Below, piece after piece: positions 25,283 to 34,054 of a stretch of DNA of 60,126 bases. Position 1 is the stretch's first letter. Each line of letters begins with the position of its first letter. Position numbers and translations under genes: made by a program. This DNA is from Sphingopyxis sp. (GTDB lineage: Bacteria > Pseudomonadota > Alphaproteobacteria > Sphingomonadales > Sphingomonadaceae): assembly GCA_017745175.1 (NCBI GenBank), contig JAGHZY010000027.1, positions 1 through 60,126 on the forward strand, in the 5' to 3' direction. A model generated the notes under the pieces. It worked only from the letters and a program-made list of their open reading frames with translations, searched no databases and had not been told where the DNA came from.

Positions 25283-26548
25283 ATGGCCAGCCGCACCGAC
25301 GCTTCGCCGAACACCGACACGCCGGAGAGCCTCGCACGGCGCTTCGTCGCGACCCGGCGACTGTCGCTCGATCTCGTCGCGACGCTCTCCGACGCCGACG
25401 CGAGCGCGCAGTCGATGCCCGACGCCTCGCCCGCCAAATGGCACCTTGCGCACACGACGTGGTTCTTCGAAACCTTCGTCCTGCGCGACCATGTTCCCGC
25501 CTATGCGCTCTTCGACGAACGCTACCCCTATCTTTTCAACTCCTATTATGAGGCCGAGGGGCCGCGCCACGCGCGTCCGCAGCGCGGCTTGCTGACGCGT
25601 CCGTCGCTTGACCGGGTCTGCATCTGGCGCGCGCATGTCGACGCCGCGGTCCAGACCGCGCTGCCCGACCTGCCCCCGGCCGCCCTCGCACTCGTCGAAC
25701 TCGGCATCCATCACGAGCAGCAGCATCAGGAATTGCTGCTCACCGACCTCAAGCATCTCTTCGCGCAAAATCCGCTCGGACCCGCGGCGTGGGAAACGCC
25801 GATCGCGAATGAAGTTCGGCAGTTTTCCGCCATGAAATGGGTGAAGGGCGCCGAAGGCATTGCGGCGGCCGGGCATGGCGGCGGGGGGTTCTCCTTCGAT
25901 TGCGAAGGCCCGCGCCACGACGTGCTGCTCGCGCCGCATGCGCTTGCCGGTCGCCCGGTGACCAATGGCGAATGGCGCCAGTTCATCGACGACGGCGGCT
26001 ATCATACACCGTCGCTCTGGCTCAGCGACGGCTGGGCCTGGGTGCAGGCGGAAAATGTCGATGCGCCCGCTTATTGGGACGGTGGCCGCCAGTTCACGCT
26101 GGCGGGCTGGCAGGATATCGACCTCGCGGCGCCGGTCACGCACATCAGCTTTTTCGAGGCCGACGCCTTCGCCACATGGGCGGGCGCGCGCCTGCCGACC
26201 GAGCATGAATGGGAAGCCGCGGCGGCATGTTTCGATCCCGGCGGCGGGCAGCAGCTCGATGCCGCCGGCCCGGCACAGCCCGCCCCGGCCGCCGATGACA
26301 CGGGGCTGCAACAGATGTTCGGCAGCGTGTGGGAATGGACCGGCAGCGCCTATCGCCCCTATCCCGGCTTCCGCGCCGCGCCCGGTGCGGTCGGCGAATA
26401 TAATGGCAAGTTCATGAGCGGCCAGTTCGTGCTGCGCGGCGGCAGCTGCGCGACCCCGCGCGGCCATATGCGCGCGTCGTACCGCAACTTCTTCTACCCC
26501 CACCAGCGCTGGCAATTCACCGGCCTGCGCCTTGCCAAGGATCTCTGA
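25283..26548 (+). CDS. egtB: Ergothioneine biosynthesis protein EgtB (sulfoxide synthase)
   Basis: 421 residues. An N-terminal DinB-like domain contains WHLAHTTWFFETF and the iron-binding HHEQQHQE (His-x3-His-x-Glu, residues ~150-157), and the C-terminal formylglycine-generating-enzyme-like domain carries GRPVTNGEWRQFID, ARLPTEHEWEAAA and the end RGGSCATPRGHMRASYRNFF. It joins a thiol (gamma-Glu-Cys or Cys) to N-trimethylhistidine with oxygen to form the C-S bond of ergothioneine. egtD follows after one base. A LexA-type box lies upstream. Location is cytoplasmic. Confidence 0.94.
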   Translation: MASRTDASPNTDTPESLARRFVATRRLSLDLVATLSDADASAQSMPDASPAKWHLAHTTWFFETFVLRDHVPAYALFDERYPYLFNSYYEAEGPRHARPQRGLLTRPSLDRVCIWRAHVDAAVQTALPDLPPAALALVELGIHHEQQHQELLLTDLKHLFAQNPLGPAAWETPIANEVRQFSAMKWVKGAEGIAAAGHGGGGFSFDCEGPRHDVLLAPHALAGRPVTNGEWRQFIDDGGYHTPSLWLSDGWAWVQAENVDAPAYWDGGRQFTLAGWQDIDLAAPVTHISFFEADAFATWAGARLPTEHEWEAAAACFDPGGGQQLDAAGPAQPAPAADDTGLQQMFGSVWEWTGSAYRPYPGFRAAPGAVGEYNGKFMSGQFVLRGGSCATPRGHMRASYRNFFYPHQRWQFTGLRLAKDL

Positions 26549-26549
26549 C

Positions 26550-27536
26550 ATGGGTGTCGTACGCAATCTTCGTCAGGTTTCGGCCGACGACGCCGGCGTC
26601 GATATCGCCTTCCGCGCCGATGTGCACGCCGGGCTGTCGCAGAGGCAGAAGGCGATTCCCGCGCGCTGGTTCTACGACGCGACGGGCTCGGCGCTGTTCG
26701 AGGATATCACGGCGCTCCCCGAATATTATCCGACGCGCAGCGAAACCGACCTCCTGACGCGCCATGCCGCCGATATCGCCGCGGCGATCGGGCCGGGACG
26801 CGCGGTGGTCGAACTCGGGTCGGGCAGCTCGACCAAGACGCCGCTGCTGCTCGATGCGATCGATCCCGCCGCCTATGTGCCGGTCGATATCTCGGGCGAT
26901 TTCCTCCGCGACAGCGCCGAGGCGCTTGCGGAGCGCTTCCCCGGGCTCGCCATCTATCCGGTCGAGGCGGACTTCACCCAGCGTGTCGATCTGCCGCGCG
27001 AAATCTGCCCGCTGCCCAAGCTCGGCTTTTTCCCCGGTTCGACGATCGGCAACATGGTTGCGCGCACCGCGATCGACCTTTTGCGCAACTGGCGTTCGGC
27101 GCTCGGCGACGGATCGCTCATGCTGATCGGCGTCGACCGGATCAAGGATATCGGCATTCTCGAACTCGCCTATGACGACCCCGCCGGCGTGACCGCGGCG
27201 TTCAACATCAACCTGCTCGAGCGGATCAACCGCGAGCTCGGCGGCGACATGGCGGTCGAGAATTTCAGCCATCGTGCGGTGTGGGACGACATTCACGCGC
27301 GTATCGAAATGCATCTGGTCGCCGCGTGCGACATGGATTTCACGATCGATGGTCGCGCCTATCGCATGGCCAAGGGCGAGACGATCCACAGCGAAAACAG
27401 CCACAAATACGGGGTGCGCGACGCCAATCTGCTGCTCCGTGCCGGCGGGTGGACGCCGCTCGCGACGTGGGACGATGTCGACCCCGCCTTTGCGCTGATC
27501 CTCGCCGAAGCGACCGAATTCCGCTCCGCTCCCTGA
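26550..27536 (+). CDS. egtD: L-histidine N-alpha-methyltransferase EgtD
   Basis: 328 residues from ATG 26550, one base after the egtB stop and preceded by AAGGA; an in-frame ATG at 26532 lies inside egtB. Motifs: PARWFYDATGSALFEDITALPEYY near residues 30-50, the SAM-binding VVELGSGSSTKT, and FFPGSTIGNM, all typical of EgtD. It trimethylates histidine to hercynine, the EgtB substrate. The two genes form the minimal bacterial ergothioneine pair; the lyase EgtE is not recognisable nearby. Confidence 0.94.
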   Translation: MGVVRNLRQVSADDAGVDIAFRADVHAGLSQRQKAIPARWFYDATGSALFEDITALPEYYPTRSETDLLTRHAADIAAAIGPGRAVVELGSGSSTKTPLLLDAIDPAAYVPVDISGDFLRDSAEALAERFPGLAIYPVEADFTQRVDLPREICPLPKLGFFPGSTIGNMVARTAIDLLRNWRSALGDGSLMLIGVDRIKDIGILELAYDDPAGVTAAFNINLLERINRELGGDMAVENFSHRAVWDDIHARIEMHLVAACDMDFTIDGRAYRMAKGETIHSENSHKYGVRDANLLLRAGGWTPLATWDDVDPAFALILAEATEFRSAP

Positions 27537-27605
27537 CGCTCAGCGCTTGACGCGGAAGCCCGAGGCCGTAGGGGCACGGACAGGTTTTCAGCGAAAGGGC
27601 AGCAT

Positions 27606-28472
27606 ATGATCGTCGGCGTTATCGGAGCGGGGCAGATGGGCGCGGGCATCGCGCAGGTGTCGGCGGGCGCCGGCCACGATGTGCTCCTTTCGGACATCGA
27701 CATCGCGCGCGCCGAAGCGGGCAAGGCGAGCATCGCCAGGGCGCTCGGTCGCCTCGTCACGAAGGACAGGATGACGCAGGCCGACGCCGACGCGCTGCTC
27801 GGCCGCATCGCGCCGGTCGCCGACCACTCCGCTTTCGCTCCCGCCGATCTCGTCATCGAGGCGGCGACCGAGCGCGAAGAGATCAAGCGTGCGATCTTCG
27901 CGAGCGTCGGCGGGCATCTGTCGGCGACCGCGATCCTTGCCTCGAACACCAGCTCGATCCCGATCACGCGCCTCGCGCAGGCGGCGCCCGATCCGGCGCG
28001 CTTCATCGGCGTGCATTTCTTCAACCCGGTGCCCGTCATGGGGCTGATCGAACTGATCCGCGGCCTTGCGACGAGCGACGACACGCTGGCGAAAGTCGAG
28101 GCCTATGGCCGCGGGCTCGGCAAGGAGATCGTCCACGCCAACGACGCGCCGGGCTTCATCGTCAACCGCGTGCTGATGCCGCTGATCAACGAGGCGGTGT
28201 TCGCGCTGGGCGAAGGCGTCGCGACGATGCAGGACATCGACACGGGCTGCCGCCTCGGCCTCAACCATCCGATGGGACCGATCACGCTCGCCGACTTCAT
28301 CGGACTCGATACCTGCCTCGAAATCATCCGCGTGCTGTACAGCGGTACCGGCGATCCGAAGTTCCGCCCCGCGCCGCTGCTCGTCCAGTATGTCGATGCC
28401 GGGTGGGTCGGCAAGAAGGCCGGGCGCGGCTTCTACGACTGGACGGGCGAGGCGCCCGTGCCGACGCGCTGA
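27606..28472 (+). CDS. 3-hydroxybutyryl-CoA dehydrogenase
   Basis: 288 residues, single-function length. The Rossmann motif GVIGAGQMGAGIAQ is at residues 4-17, the catalytic region reads SNTSSIPITRLAQ and GVHFFNPVPVMGLIELIRG (His of the catalytic dyad), and the C-terminal domain has DAPGFIVNRVLMPLINEAV. It interconverts 3-hydroxyacyl- and 3-oxoacyl-CoA with NAD(H), in short-chain beta-oxidation or in polyhydroxybutyrate-linked metabolism. It is 69 bases downstream of egtD and probably unrelated in function. The gene ends 2 bases before the MAPEG gene. Confidence 0.93.
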   Translation: MIVGVIGAGQMGAGIAQVSAGAGHDVLLSDIDIARAEAGKASIARALGRLVTKDRMTQADADALLGRIAPVADHSAFAPADLVIEAATEREEIKRAIFASVGGHLSATAILASNTSSIPITRLAQAAPDPARFIGVHFFNPVPVMGLIELIRGLATSDDTLAKVEAYGRGLGKEIVHANDAPGFIVNRVLMPLINEAVFALGEGVATMQDIDTGCRLGLNHPMGPITLADFIGLDTCLEIIRVLYSGTGDPKFRPAPLLVQYVDAGWVGKKAGRGFYDWTGEAPVPTR

Positions 28473-28474
28473 CG

Positions 28475-29008
28475 ATGACGCCGCGGGATCTGGCAAGGAC
28501 GCAGCGCGGCGTCGTCGCCGGAGCCCTCGGCGCCGCTGTTCTCGCCGCGGCCCTGCTGTGGTTCGCATGGGGGCCGGGCGCGCGCCGGGTCCCGCGCATC
28601 GACGATGGGGCCGAACGCCTCGGCTTCGCGCTGCGGCTCGATCTTGCGGTGCTGCTCTGCCTCGCGGTCGCGATCGGCCGGGTCGCGACGCAGCGCTTTC
28701 GTTCGGCCGAGGATATCGGCGGAAGCGCCTCGCTGTCCGAAAGCTCGGCCGTCCGTCAGTCGCGCGCGATCCTGCAGAACACGCTCGAACAGGTGGTGCT
28801 TGCCATCCCTGCGCATCTTGCGCTCGCGTCGGTCCTGCCGCCCGACCGGATGGCGGTGCTTGGCGCGCTGGTGCTGCTGTTCGTTGCCGGGCGCATCGCC
28901 TTTGCCGCCGGATATCCCCATGGCGCCCCCGGGCGCGCCTTCGGTTTCGTGCTGACCTTCGGTTCGACGGGCGCGGCCATCGCCGGCGCCGCCCTTCTGG
29001 CGCCTTGA
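28475..29008 (+). CDS. MAPEG-family membrane protein
   Basis: 177 residues from ATG 28475. About four hydrophobic segments (near residues 13-33, 48-64, 103-120, 124-144 and a last one at 155-175) and the stretch RQSRAILQNTLEQVVLAIPAHLAL, an RxxxNTxE pattern, mark the membrane-associated eicosanoid/glutathione family. Eukaryotic members conjugate glutathione; the bacterial substrates are mostly unknown. It sits 2 bases after the hydroxybutyryl-CoA dehydrogenase gene, so the two are likely co-transcribed. Confidence 0.72.
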   Translation: MTPRDLARTQRGVVAGALGAAVLAAALLWFAWGPGARRVPRIDDGAERLGFALRLDLAVLLCLAVAIGRVATQRFRSAEDIGGSASLSESSAVRQSRAILQNTLEQVVLAIPAHLALASVLPPDRMAVLGALVLLFVAGRIAFAAGYPHGAPGRAFGFVLTFGSTGAAIAGAALLAP

Positions 29009-29118
29009 GTATGCGGCCTCCGGGTCCCGTTCCTCTCGACGGGCGCGGCGACGAACACATGGGTGGAGCCGGCGGGCTTTTGTGCCTAGATAGCCTCAGG
29101 CAACAGTCGGAGAAGACC

Positions 29119-29610
29119 ATGCGCAACAACAGCTTGTTGGCCAGCCTCGTCGCCGCGGCCCTGCTCCTTCCGGCGCAAGGGCTTGCGCAGCAGGGCGCGC
29201 CCGAGGAATCGACGGCCAGGGACACGGCCAATACGGTCGCCGAACCCTTCGACGGCAAGGAGCCGCCGCAAAAGCTGCTTGAGGTCCAGGACGACCCCTA
29301 TTCGCTCACGGGCCTAAGCAAATGTGCCGCTATCGTCCGCGAGGTCGAGGAACTCAACGCCGTTCTCGGCCCCGACGTCAACGAAAAGGTCGACAAGAGC
29401 GCGGCGAAGAAGCGCGAGGAAACCGCGGGGCGCGTCGCCGGCACCGTCGCGGGCGGGATCATCCCCTTTCGCGGCCTGATCGGCGAAGTGACGGGCGCCA
29501 ATGCCGAGCGCCGCCGCTACGCCGTCGCGGTCTATGCCGGGACGGTCCGGCGCGGTTTCCTGAAAGGTGTCGGGCTCGAGCGGGGCTGCAAGGCGCCCGC
29601 CCGGCCCTGA
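29119..29610 (+). CDS. Secreted protein with glycine-zipper-like segment, unknown function
   Basis: 163 residues from ATG 29119, after AGTCGGAGAAG. A signal peptide (MRNNSLLASLVAAALLLPAQ, cleaved near AQGLAQ) leads to a polar domain with a single Cys around residue 72, the segment VAGTVAGGIIPFRGLIGEVTG (hydrophobic, glycine-rich), and a basic end with one more Cys. The two Cys could form a disulphide in the periplasm. No family was recognised. It is convergent with the MliC-like gene, with only four bases between the two stop codons. Confidence 0.72.
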   Translation: MRNNSLLASLVAAALLLPAQGLAQQGAPEESTARDTANTVAEPFDGKEPPQKLLEVQDDPYSLTGLSKCAAIVREVEELNAVLGPDVNEKVDKSAAKKREETAGRVAGTVAGGIIPFRGLIGEVTGANAERRRYAVAVYAGTVRRGFLKGVGLERGCKAPARP

Positions 29611-29614
29611 TCGG

Positions 29615-29932
29615 TCACAGCGGCGTGTAGACGACGCGGCAGCTTTCGGGCGCCGAGCGCAGCGCGGTGTTCCACGTCACCTCATTGCCGTTGCGTTGCA
29701 GCCGAGCGCCCTTCCGGTTCTCGTAGACCGAACCGCCGGTCGACGGCGTCTGCTTCAGCACCATCGAGCCCCGGCCATTGACGCGGACGATCGCCGTGCT
29801 GCCGACGTAGTCGACCTTCAGCTTCGTGCCGCGGTTGCAGTCGTAGCTGGTGCCCGTATTGCGCGGCACCGACGAACAGGCGGCGAGCGCGAGCGTCGCG
29901 GCGCCCGCCGCGAAAAGAAGCGTCATTTTCAT
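29615..29932 (-). CDS. MliC-type lysozyme-inhibitor lipoprotein
   Basis: 105 residues from ATG 29932. A signal peptide ends in the lipobox LAAC (Cys near residue 19). The mature domain carries YDCNRGTKLKVDYVGSTA, then SMVLKQTPSTGGSVYEN and the closing ESCRVV; this eight-stranded domain with one disulphide is the pattern of MliC, the membrane-bound inhibitor of c-type lysozyme. It would protect peptidoglycan from lysozyme, or act as a related envelope protein. The next gene upstream (crystallin-like) is 14 bases away, so both may share one transcript. Confidence 0.8.
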   Translation of the reverse strand: MKMTLLFAAGAATLALAACSSVPRNTGTSYDCNRGTKLKVDYVGSTAIVRVNGRGSMVLKQTPSTGGSVYENRKGARLQRNGNEVTWNTALRSAPESCRVVYTPL

Positions 29933-29946
29933 TTGCGGTCTCCCCT

Positions 29947-30573
29947 TCAATAGCCCGAACGGACGCACAGCACGTCGGCGAGGTAGATGCGCCCGCCGAT
30001 CGTTTCCATATGCTCGCGCGCCGACCCGTTCCAGCCGATCGAACGGCACCATGTGTCGGCGGTCTGCGCCGCGCAATTGGCGGTCGCCGATCCGCGGGCG
30101 CAGGCGAGGACGCGATAGTTGCGCTCGGCCGGCTGCGTATGGAATTCGGCGAAATTGCCGCGCGCGACCTGATCGTTGGCGGGCGGGTTGGGATTCCAGC
30201 CGCCGCCCCCGCCGCCGCCGGCCGGCCGGATCGACTGGATGGTGAGGCCGCGCAGAACATTGTTGAGCATCGGTGTGTCGCGATCGACTGTGCGGCAATT
30301 GCCGCGATAGCGCGTCTTTTCGCACAGCTCCCAGCGGCCGCTCGGAACGCGGATCGAATTGACCGGCCATGCGAGACCGAGATTGGGCTTTTCCTCGCCG
30401 ATAAAGACGGCGGGGCCGCGATAGCCCGCGTCGCGATATATGGTCGCTTCGGGAGGACGTTCGGGGCGGTAGCGCTCGGTTTCAACGGTCTGGGCGTTCG
30501 ATGTGGCGAGGAAACCCGCCCCTATCGAAATCGCCGCCGCGGCAAGGATCGACAAACGATACGCGGTTTTCAT
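29947..30573 (-). CDS. Beta/gamma-crystallin-like secreted protein
   Basis: 208 residues with a signal peptide (residues 1-27, cleaved near SNAQT). Residues ~42-116 contain two Greek-key-like motifs, ATIYRDAGYRGPAVF and LCEKTRYRGNCRTV, as in microbial beta/gamma-crystallins and peptidase-inhibitor I36 proteins. A poly-Gly/Pro linker (GGGGGGGW, residues ~118-130) leads to a C-terminal domain of about 75 residues with five Cys and CRSIGWNGSAREHM, which was not recognised. It would be periplasmic or exported. The MliC-like gene follows. Calcium binding or protease inhibition are possible from the fold, but neither is shown. Confidence 0.8.
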   Translation of the reverse strand: MKTAYRLSILAAAAISIGAGFLATSNAQTVETERYRPERPPEATIYRDAGYRGPAVFIGEEKPNLGLAWPVNSIRVPSGRWELCEKTRYRGNCRTVDRDTPMLNNVLRGLTIQSIRPAGGGGGGGWNPNPPANDQVARGNFAEFHTQPAERNYRVLACARGSATANCAAQTADTWCRSIGWNGSAREHMETIGGRIYLADVLCVRSGY

Positions 30574-30693
30574 CTCAGCCTCCCATTTTGCGAACGCGAC
30601 CCGGGATTATTTTGTTCCCAAGTTACGTCATTCGCCGACGCCTTGCAAATTCTCCCAATCGGCCGGGAAGCTTGCGTCGGTCGCGGCGGTGGA

Positions 30694-32031
30694 TCAGTGG
30701 GCCTTTGCGGGCTCCGCCGTCGATGTAGCCGGGTGAGCTGCTTCGGTTGCGCCTGCGGGCGCCTTCGGAGGCGGCGCGGCAAGCGGCGGTGCGACGCCGA
30801 GCATCAGCCCCGCGAGCGCCGCCGACATCAGGTTCGACAGGCTGCCCGCGAGCAGCGCCTTGAGGCCGAGTTTCGCGATCATCGGGCGCTGGTTCGGGGC
30901 GAGCCCGCCGGTCACCGCCATCTGGATCGCGATCGAGCTGAAATTGGCGAAACCGCAGAGCGCAAAGGTCGCGATCGCGACCGCCGCCATCGACATATTG
31001 CCCTGCACCCGGCCGAGGTCGATGAAGGCGACGAATTCGTTGAGCACGACCTTGCTGCCGAACAGTCCGCCGACGGTCGCGCTTTCTTCCCACGGCACGC
31101 CCATCAGCCACATCACGGGACGGAAGATCGCGCCGATAATCGCCTGGAATGACAGGCCCTCAAAGCCGAACCAGCCGCCGATTCCGGCAAGGATACCGTT
31201 GGCGAGCGCGACGAGCGCGACGAACGCCATCACCATCGCGCCGACCGCGACCGCGAGCTTGACCCCGGTCTGCGCGCCCTGCGCCGCCGCCATGATGATG
31301 TTTGCGGGCTTTTCCTCGTCATGGCTCGCCTCGGGCATGACGATCGGTTCGATCCCGATGTCTTTCGGGTCGTCGGGCATCATGATCTTGGCCATCAGGA
31401 TGCCGCCGGGTGCCGACATGAAGCTCGCGGCGAGCAGATAGGGGAGGAGGTGCGGCCCGATCATCCCCGCATAGGCGCCGAGGATCGTCCCCGCGACGCC
31501 CGCCATGCCGACCGTCATCACGGTGAAGAGCTGCGACGGGGTGAGCCCCGCCAGATAGGGGCGGATGACGAGCGGCGATTCGGACTGGCCGACGAAGATG
31601 TTCGCCGCCGCGCCGAGGCTTTCGACCTTGGTGATGCCGGTGACCTTCTGGATCGCGCCGCCGACCCATTTGATGATCAGCTGCATGATGCCGAGATAAT
31701 AGAGGACCGAGATGAGCGAGGCGAAGAAGATGATCACGGGCAGCGCGCCGATCGCGAACACCGCCTTGCCATAGGGCGCCTGCGTCAGCACGTCGCCGAA
31801 GAGGAACCTTGTACCCTCGTCGGCATAGCTCAGGAGGTTCGACACGCCGTTCGACATTGCCTGGATCACCGCGCGTCCCCACGGGGTGCCGATCACGAGC
31901 ACGGCGAAACCAGCCTGGAGCAGAAAGGCGGGGATGACGATGCGCGGGCGAATCCAGCGGCGGTTCGATGAAAACAGCACGGCGATCGCAAGCAATGCGA
32001 CGATGCCGAGCAGACCGATCAGGCGTTCCAT
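30694..32031 (-). CDS. Concentrative nucleoside transporter (CNT family)
   Basis: 445 residues with about ten membrane segments. The pattern FVGQSESPLVIRPYLAGLT near residue 170, ASFMSAPGGILMAKI and SKVVLNEFVAFIDLG are hallmarks of CNT-type, cation-coupled nucleoside uptake proteins. The C-terminal tail is Ala/Pro-rich and polar (PPKAPAGATEAAHPAT) and probably faces the cytoplasm. Compared with the usual ~400 residues the extra length lies at this tail. It stands alone on its strand, divergent from the YhhQ-type transporter. Confidence 0.92.
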   Translation of the reverse strand: MERLIGLLGIVALLAIAVLFSSNRRWIRPRIVIPAFLLQAGFAVLVIGTPWGRAVIQAMSNGVSNLLSYADEGTRFLFGDVLTQAPYGKAVFAIGALPVIIFFASLISVLYYLGIMQLIIKWVGGAIQKVTGITKVESLGAAANIFVGQSESPLVIRPYLAGLTPSQLFTVMTVGMAGVAGTILGAYAGMIGPHLLPYLLAASFMSAPGGILMAKIMMPDDPKDIGIEPIVMPEASHDEEKPANIIMAAAQGAQTGVKLAVAVGAMVMAFVALVALANGILAGIGGWFGFEGLSFQAIIGAIFRPVMWLMGVPWEESATVGGLFGSKVVLNEFVAFIDLGRVQGNMSMAAVAIATFALCGFANFSSIAIQMAVTGGLAPNQRPMIAKLGLKALLAGSLSNLMSAALAGLMLGVAPPLAAPPPKAPAGATEAAHPATSTAEPAKAH

Positions 32032-32158
32032 GATGTCAGTGCGTCCCCCGCAAGTTAATGGGTCTGTCTAGCGGGCTTTGGCGGCGGGGCAAGGGCCGCG
32101 CGTCGAGCCCTTGTTTCCCGGTCTTTCCAGCGCCGGCAAAAGCGATTAAGCGGCCTCG

Positions 32159-32806
32159 ATGGAAAATAGCTCTTCGCGCGTGATTGCGCCCTCGTTGCTG
32201 CTGTTCGCAATCCTCTACGGCGGCATGGTTCCGCTCGGGGGTTTCCTTGGCGCGAAACAGGTCGCGCTCGGGCCGCTGGCGGTCGAGGCGGGGATTTTCC
32301 CGTTCCTGACGCTGATTGCGATTTCGAGCGGCATCGCCGAACTGCACGGACGTGTCGTCGCCGACCGGCTCGTGCGGCTGGGCTTCATTCCGCTCGTCCT
32401 CGCGATCATCCTGACGGTGTTCGTGCTGCAATTGCCGACCGACGCGGGCATGTACGAGCCCGCCAAGGAGGCGTTCCCGATCATCGTCGGTCAGGGCTGG
32501 CGCATGATGGCGGCGGGAATCCTCGCTTATGGCGTGTCGGTCAGCCTCAACGTCTGGCTCTTTTCGCGGATGACGGCGAATAACGGTCGGCTGCTGCCGC
32601 TGCGCGGCTTCATCGCCGCGGCGCTGAGCCAGATCATCGATACGTTGATCTTCATCACCGTCAGCTTCTATGGGGTCCGCCCGATCGGCGACCTGATGCT
32701 GGGCCAGATGATCGCCAAGGTCGTGCTGTCGGCGGTCATGGTGCCGCTGCTGGTGATGGCGGTGGTTGCGCTCGGCCGCCACCTCGATGCGAAGACCGCC
32801 GGATGA
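32159..32806 (+). CDS. yhhQ: Queuosine precursor transporter (YhhQ/DUF165 family)
   Basis: 215 residues with about six membrane segments. Recognisable features are the early [27 protein letters not shown] near residue 60, [18 protein letters not shown] near residue 155 and the [12 protein letters not shown] stretch near residue 185, typical of VUT/YhhQ proteins that take up preQ0 and preQ1. This agrees with GluQRS encoded earlier in the window, because both serve queuosine in tRNA. It overlaps argB by 4 bases, so the transporter leads an operon with arginine, yggT and folD genes. Uptake specificity is inferred from the family. Confidence 0.85.
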   Translation: MENSSSRVIAPSLLLFAILYGGMVPLGGFLGAKQVALGPLAVEAGIFPFLTLIAISSGIAELHGRVVADRLVRLGFIPLVLAIILTVFVLQLPTDAGMYEPAKEAFPIIVGQGWRMMAAGILAYGVSVSLNVWLFSRMTANNGRLLPLRGFIAAALSQIIDTLIFITVSFYGVRPIGDLMLGQMIAKVVLSAVMVPLLVMAVVALGRHLDAKTAG

Positions 32807-33711
32807 TGTCGATGACCGATCCCTCGAAAATGCCCGATCTGCTTGCGAAGGCCGAAACGCTCGTCGAGGCGCTGCCCTATCTGCAGCGCTATGCCGGCGA
32901 GACCTTCGTGATCAAATATGGCGGCCACGCGATGGGCGATCCCGAGGCGCAGCGCGATTTCGCCGAAGATGTCGTGCTGCTGAAAGCCGTCGGCATCAAT
33001 CCGGTCGTCGTCCATGGCGGCGGGCCGCAGATCGGCGCGATGCTGAAACAGCTCGGGATCGAATCGACCTTCATCGGCGGGCTTCGCGTCACCGACGCCG
33101 CGACCGCCGAGGTCGCGGAAATGGTGCTGGCGGGCAAGATCAACAAGGAAATCGTCAGCTGGATTGCCGGGCTCGGCGGCCGCGCGGTCGGCATTTCGGG
33201 CAAGGACGCGAACCTCGTTCTCGCCGAAAAGGTCGGGCGCACCGAACCCGACCCCAATTCGGGGATCGAGCGCCACGTCGACCTCGGCTTCGTCGGCGAA
33301 CCCGTCGCGGTCGACCCGACGATCCTGACCAATCTGACGAACGACAATTTCATCCCCGTCGTCGCGCCCGTCGCGCTCGGCGCCGACGGTGCGACCTACA
33401 ATATCAATGCCGACACGATGGCAGGCGCGATCGCCGGTGCGCTCGGCGCCAAGCGCTTCTTCCTGCTCACCGACGTCGCGGGCGTGCTCGACAAGTCGGG
33501 TGCGCTGCTCACCGATCTCGACCGCACCGCGATCGACGGCCTCAAGGGCGACGGTACGATCACCGGCGGCATGATCCCGAAGGTCGAGACCTGCGTCGCC
33601 GCGGTCGATGCCGGGGTCGAGGCGGCGGTCATTCTCGACGGGCGCATCCCGCACGCGATGCTGCTCGAAATTTTCACCGCAAGGGGTGCGGGGACACTGA
33701 TTCACCGCTAA
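32803..33711 (+). CDS. argB: Acetylglutamate kinase
   Basis: 302 residues. The ATP/phosphate-binding [11 protein letters not shown] is near residue 36, [14 protein letters not shown] near residue 67, and [21 protein letters not shown] marks the C-terminal nucleotide domain, all standard for the arginine-type kinase. It phosphorylates N-acetylglutamate, the second step of arginine synthesis. The ATG at 32803 overlaps the stop of yhhQ; an in-frame ATG at 32812 could also serve. The N-terminal extension with residues before LPYLQRY is typical of the arginine-sensitive, hexameric forms. Confidence 0.95.
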   Translation: MMSMTDPSKMPDLLAKAETLVEALPYLQRYAGETFVIKYGGHAMGDPEAQRDFAEDVVLLKAVGINPVVVHGGGPQIGAMLKQLGIESTFIGGLRVTDAATAEVAEMVLAGKINKEIVSWIAGLGGRAVGISGKDANLVLAEKVGRTEPDPNSGIERHVDLGFVGEPVAVDPTILTNLTNDNFIPVVAPVALGADGATYNINADTMAGAIAGALGAKRFFLLTDVAGVLDKSGALLTDLDRTAIDGLKGDGTITGGMIPKVETCVAAVDAGVEAAVILDGRIPHAMLLEIFTARGAGTLIHR

Positions 33712-33744
33712 AGCTCTTTCACCACCTTCCGGCCGGAGCCCTCA

Positions 33745-34053
33745 ATGTATCTGATGTTCCTTCAAATCCTGTCGATCCTGCTCAACATCCTGTGGTGGAT
33801 CATCATCGTGCAGGCGGTGATGTCGTGGCTGATCGCGTTCAACGTCATCAACACGCACAATGATTTCGTCCGCCAGCTCTGGCAGGTACTCGAGCGGATC
33901 ACCGAACCGCTCTATCGCCCCTTCCGGCGCATCATGCCCGATTTCGGCGGGCTCGACCTGACTCCGATGGTGGTGCTGATCCTGATCATCATCCTGCAGG
34001 GGCCGGTAATTTCCTACCTCTACACGCTCGGCATGAACAGCGGAGCGATCTGA
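33745..34053 (+). CDS. yggT: YggT family membrane protein
   Basis: 102 residues with two hydrophobic stretches (about 5-30 and 72-92). The conserved pattern of the family is present: [12 protein letters not shown], then [34 protein letters not shown], in which the PLYRPFRR and the GGLDLTP parts are the signature. YggT proteins are linked to osmotic stress and to cell-division/chromosome-segregation context in other bacteria; the molecular role is unknown. It starts 33 bases after argB and ends one base before folD. Confidence 0.92.
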   Translation: MYLMFLQILSILLNILWWIIIVQAVMSWLIAFNVINTHNDFVRQLWQVLERITEPLYRPFRRIMPDFGGLDLTPMVVLILIIILQGPVISYLYTLGMNSGAI

Positions 34054-34054
34054 C

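Noticed and set aside
23264..26566. 1100-codon open frame on the minus strand opposite gluQ, cobalamin adenosyltransferase and egtB
   Set aside because: It runs across several well-supported genes on the other strand, has an Arg/His-rich composition and no known motif; long open frames of this kind are a side effect of the high GC content.
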